DNA of 64,000 nt from Campylobacter showae (GTDB lineage: Bacteria; Campylobacterota; Campylobacteria; Campylobacterales; Campylobacteraceae), in NCBI RefSeq assembly GCF_900573985.1, contig NZ_UWOK01000001.1, forward strand, positions 868,001-932,000. Reading direction: 5' to 3'. Below are positions 61,569 through 64,000 of this stretch, piece by piece (position 1 is the stretch's first letter; each line of letters opens with the position of its first letter). Both the position numbers and the translations under genes were made by a program. The notes beneath the pieces are model-generated. The model did no database searches and was not told the origin of the DNA. It saw only the letters and a list, made by a program, of their open reading frames with translations.

Positions 61569-63918
61569 AATTTCGGGACTCTTGGATAAATTTAAATTTT
61601 CAAAACAGACTTTCTTTTTGATGCTTGCGGCGTTTGTTTTTAGCGTGGTTTGCAGGCTGTACTGGGTGTATTGGGCGGGCGAATATCAGCACTTTTTCTG
61701 GAACGATCAGCTCATGATTAGCACTAACGACGGCTATGCCTTTGCCGAGGGCGCGCGCGATATGATAGCGGGCTTTCATCAGCCAAACGACCTTAGCTAC
61801 TACGGCCGTTCGATGCCGACGCTTACGTATTTTTTGTATCAAATTTTACCTTTTAGCTTCGAGACCATTTTGCTTTACATGAGCGTGTTCTTTAGCTCGC
61901 TTATCGTTATTCCCGTGATTTTGATAGCCAAAGAGTACGAGACGCCTGGCATGGGCTTTGCGGCGGCGCTGCTAGCTAGCATCGCAAACAGCTACTACAA
62001 CCGCACGATGGCCGGCTACTACGACACCGATATGCTCACGATCGTGCTGCCTGCATTTAGCGTCTGGGCTATGATACGCCTCGCGCAGAAAAAAAACGTA
62101 AACGACCTCATTTTTATCCCGATTTTTATCCTGATAAACGACTGGTGGTATCCTAGCTCGTACTCGCTAAATTTTGCGATGCTGGGCGCATTTTTGCTCT
62201 ATACTTTGATTTTCGATAGGAAAAACGCGCTAAATTACGAAGCGGCTATTTTGATGATAGTCGCACTTACCTATATCGATTTTTACGCCAAAAGTGCGCT
62301 TGCGGTCGCGCTTTATCTAGCGATGAGATTTCGTCCGCAGATCTGGGATAAGCGCGCTATCGCGGCTTGTCTTGCTTTAGCCGTCGCGCTTCTGGGTTAT
62401 AGCGGCGGACTAAATCAAATTTTATTTCAGCTTAAATTTTACATATTTCGCGGAGTTTCCGAGAGTAGTGAGCCGGTTTTTCATTTTTACAACGTAAATA
62501 AAACGATAATGGAAATGAGCGATTATTCGTTTGAGTTTGAGTCGATAAACGCCTTTGCTAAGCGTATCAGCGGGCATATCGTTACTTTTGCTTTATCGCT
62601 CGTAGGAGTCGCGGCGCTGTGTTTTAAATTTCGCTCGTTTTTGCTTGCCCTTCCGATGCTACTGCTTGGATTTTTGGCGCTAAAAGGCGGGCTTAGATTT
62701 ACGATCTACTCCGTGCCGGCGATGGCGATAGGGTTTGGGTATTTCGCCGTCCTTTGCGTGGATTTTTTCAAAAAAGATAAAATTTTAGATAAATTTTGCA
62801 CCGTTTGTTTAGCGGCGTTTTTTGCGTTTTTCTTTTTATATTTTGATAAATACTACAGCCTCTTGCACGGCAAATCTCCCGTTTTTGCGCCAAATTTTGA
62901 CGGCGAGGCGAGCCTTGGCGTATATCTAGCTACGCTTGCAGCGGCGGCGATCGTTTGCGGGGCGGCTTATTTTATGGTTTCAGGGTTAAGCTCGCTCAAA
63001 AAACACGCGCTTTTAGAAAAAATTTGCGTCTTTTGTATCGCCGCGCTTTCTTTGATGCCGTGTCTTGAGCACATTTACGGCTACAAAGTCGGCACGGTTT
63101 TTGCCAAAAGCGAGGTCGAGAGCCTGGATAAATTACACAAGATCGCGGGGCGCGAGGATTACGTGCTGGCGTGGTGGGACTATGGCTATCCGATCCGCTA
63201 CTACGCGGACGTCAAGACCCTCATCGACGGCGGCAAGCACCTAGGCAGGGATAACTTTGCCGTGAGCTTTGCGCTAGCTAGCAACCAGCGCATGTCGGCA
63301 AATATGGCGCGTCTGGAGGTCGAGTACACCGAGCGAAATTTTAGCGAGAGATTCGGGTTAAATTTGAACCAAATGATGAAGGACTACAACGCCACGAGCG
63401 TAAATTCATTTTTGTATTCGCTAAACGGCAAGGATTTCCGCCCGCCGCAAAAAACACGCGAGATTTATTATTATCTGCCTGACTCCATGATCGATATCTT
63501 TAGCGCCGTTTTGCGCTTTTCAAACCTCGATCTAAACAGCGGCGAGGAGTATGGAGCGATATTTTATCCGGGCAAACCTTACTCGGTGGACGGCGATACG
63601 ATAAATATCGGCGGAGGGTTTAGCGTATCGGGCGACGCGTCAAAAGTCTATATCGGCGAGCGCGAAATGCCCGTAAATACGTACTTTGAAACAAGTTACG
63701 ACGAAAAGGATAAACTGGTCGTCAAAAAGCACGAGATGAACGCGGACGGTAAAATTTATCTCATTTTTATGAAGGATTACAGGCGGTTTTTGGTGCTTGA
63801 CGAAGCGGTGCTAAACTCGGCCTACATACAGCTTTTCGTGCTCGAAAACTACGACAAAGAGTTGTTTGAGCCGGTCGTTTTAAACGGCGCGGTTAAAATT
63901 TATAGGTTGCTAAGATGA
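61558..63918 (+). CDS. pglB: Oligosaccharyltransferase PglB
   Basis: STT3-family enzyme that transfers the lipid-linked glycan to asparagine in D/E-X-N-X-S/T sequons in the periplasm. The 786 residues include about 13 membrane helices (to about residue 505), the first external-loop acidic motif (WNDQLMISTNDGYAFAEG), GYYDTDMLTIVLPAFS, and the signature WWDYG at residues 539-543, followed by GYPIRYYADVKTLIDGG. The periplasmic C-terminal domain has LASNQRMSANMARLE, and the protein is longer than C. jejuni PglB. Overlaps pglJ; a likely pglA follows. Confidence 0.95.
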   Translation: MSSKISGLLDKFKFSKQTFFLMLAAFVFSVVCRLYWVYWAGEYQHFFWNDQLMISTNDGYAFAEGARDMIAGFHQPNDLSYYGRSMPTLTYFLYQILPFSFETILLYMSVFFSSLIVIPVILIAKEYETPGMGFAAALLASIANSYYNRTMAGYYDTDMLTIVLPAFSVWAMIRLAQKKNVNDLIFIPIFILINDWWYPSSYSLNFAMLGAFLLYTLIFDRKNALNYEAAILMIVALTYIDFYAKSALAVALYLAMRFRPQIWDKRAIAACLALAVALLGYSGGLNQILFQLKFYIFRGVSESSEPVFHFYNVNKTIMEMSDYSFEFESINAFAKRISGHIVTFALSLVGVAALCFKFRSFLLALPMLLLGFLALKGGLRFTIYSVPAMAIGFGYFAVLCVDFFKKDKILDKFCTVCLAAFFAFFFLYFDKYYSLLHGKSPVFAPNFDGEASLGVYLATLAAAAIVCGAAYFMVSGLSSLKKHALLEKICVFCIAALSLMPCLEHIYGYKVGTVFAKSEVESLDKLHKIAGREDYVLAWWDYGYPIRYYADVKTLIDGGKHLGRDNFAVSFALASNQRMSANMARLEVEYTERNFSERFGLNLNQMMKDYNATSVNSFLYSLNGKDFRPPQKTREIYYYLPDSMIDIFSAVLRFSNLDLNSGEEYGAIFYPGKPYSVDGDTINIGGGFSVSGDASKVYIGEREMPVNTYFETSYDEKDKLVVKKHEMNADGKIYLIFMKDYRRFLVLDEAVLNSAYIQLFVLENYDKELFEPVVLNGAVKIYRLLR

Positions 63919-63977
63919 GGGCGGTAAATTTGATCAAGGCGCAGGTGTCCGCTAAATTTGCGATAGAGGTTTTTTAA

Positions 63978-64000
63978 ATGGCTAAATTTGGATTTTTATC
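63978..64000 (+). CDS. pglA: Likely PglA, first residues only
   Basis: ATG at 63978 reads MAKFGFL before the window ends. PglA (the GalNAc transferase that adds the first GalNAc) follows pglB in C. jejuni and begins with a similar RIGFLSH-type sequence. Only seven complete codons are visible, so the call rests mainly on gene order. Confidence 0.4.

Noticed and set aside
26656-63918. Poly-G tracts for phase variation of glycan genes, common in C. jejuni
   Set aside because: I saw no G or C run of eight or more in these genes.
63915-63977. 20-codon frame between pglB and pglA
   Set aside because: It overlaps the pglB stop and has no recognisable content; more likely spacer.
1-64000. tRNA or rRNA genes
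   Set aside because: No T-loop GGTTCGA-type motif with matching acceptor stems and no rRNA-like sequence was seen in the gaps.

Overview
The window looks like a chromosome segment from a Campylobacter of the more GC-rich, non-thermophilic kind (rectus, showae, curvus and concisus relatives). Three things support this: family-level matches to epsilonproteobacterial proteins (HP0268-like nuclease, CcoI/CcoS, PglB/H/I/J), a short NusA without C-terminal repeats, and gene order. From memory, the order dnaX, rho, ccoI-ccoS, cytochrome c553, gmhB-hldD-hldE-gmhA, waaF, (core glycosyltransferases), waaC, PolB-like exonuclease, galE, pglHIJB matches C. jejuni, and nusA, HP0268-like, miaB, DUF374 matches a second C. 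jejuni block. The species assignment is an inference.

Layout. 1-3.6 kb: prfB (partial), divergent panC, rimO (frameshifted) and tilS. 3.6-4.7 kb: an AT-rich insertion that cuts off a metallophosphoesterase gene and carries a frameshifted DUF2971 gene. 4.7-10.8 kb, minus strand: a DUF438/PAS protein, a trio shaped like pilus or type II secretion inner-membrane subunits, a DUF374 acyltransferase, miaB and an HP0268-like nuclease. 11-14 kb: nusA, an unknown membrane-anchored gene broken by seven copies of a 23-bp tandem repeat, and a 36-residue lipoprotein. 14-18 kb: dnaX with a very long disordered tail, then an orphan phage MuF protein with a toxin-like C-terminus and a possible structured RNA. 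18-26.5 kb: rho, a frameshifted cation efflux gene, the ccoI/ccoS copper pair, a flavodoxin-fold reductase and two cytochromes c553.

26.6-47 kb is the lipooligosaccharide (LOS) region. ADP-heptose synthesis (gmhB, hldD, hldE, gmhA) is followed by a Firmicutes-type Y-family polymerase/YolD pair. Then come waaF, a set of GT4, GT9 and GT2 glycosyltransferases, an O-antigen-ligase-like protein, a polysaccharide deacetylase, lpxL and waaC. 47-52 kb holds an exonuclease, a secreted beta-helix protein, a UDP-uronate epimerase and an exported ATP-dependent DNA ligase. 52-64 kb is one tightly packed operon for protein N-glycosylation: galE, UDP-glucose dehydrogenase, an ecotin-type protease inhibitor, a UDP-HexNAc dehydrogenase, a Wzx-type flippase, GT25, pglH, pglI, pglJ, pglB and the start of a likely pglA. 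Two uronic-acid precursor enzymes and a Wzx in the place where C. jejuni has pglK suggest a different glycan and a different flipping route.

Two window-wide patterns stand out. First, the hexamer AAATTT, often as TCAAATTTGA, is heavily over-represented between genes and inside flexible protein inserts, where it encodes S-N-L-T-like tetrapeptides. It fits the RAATTY site linked to DNA uptake in C. jejuni, so it is a candidate uptake sequence. Second, three conserved genes (rimO, the DUF2971 gene, the cation efflux gene) are each broken by a one-base change in or next to a short G run. This may reflect sequencing error rather than gene loss.
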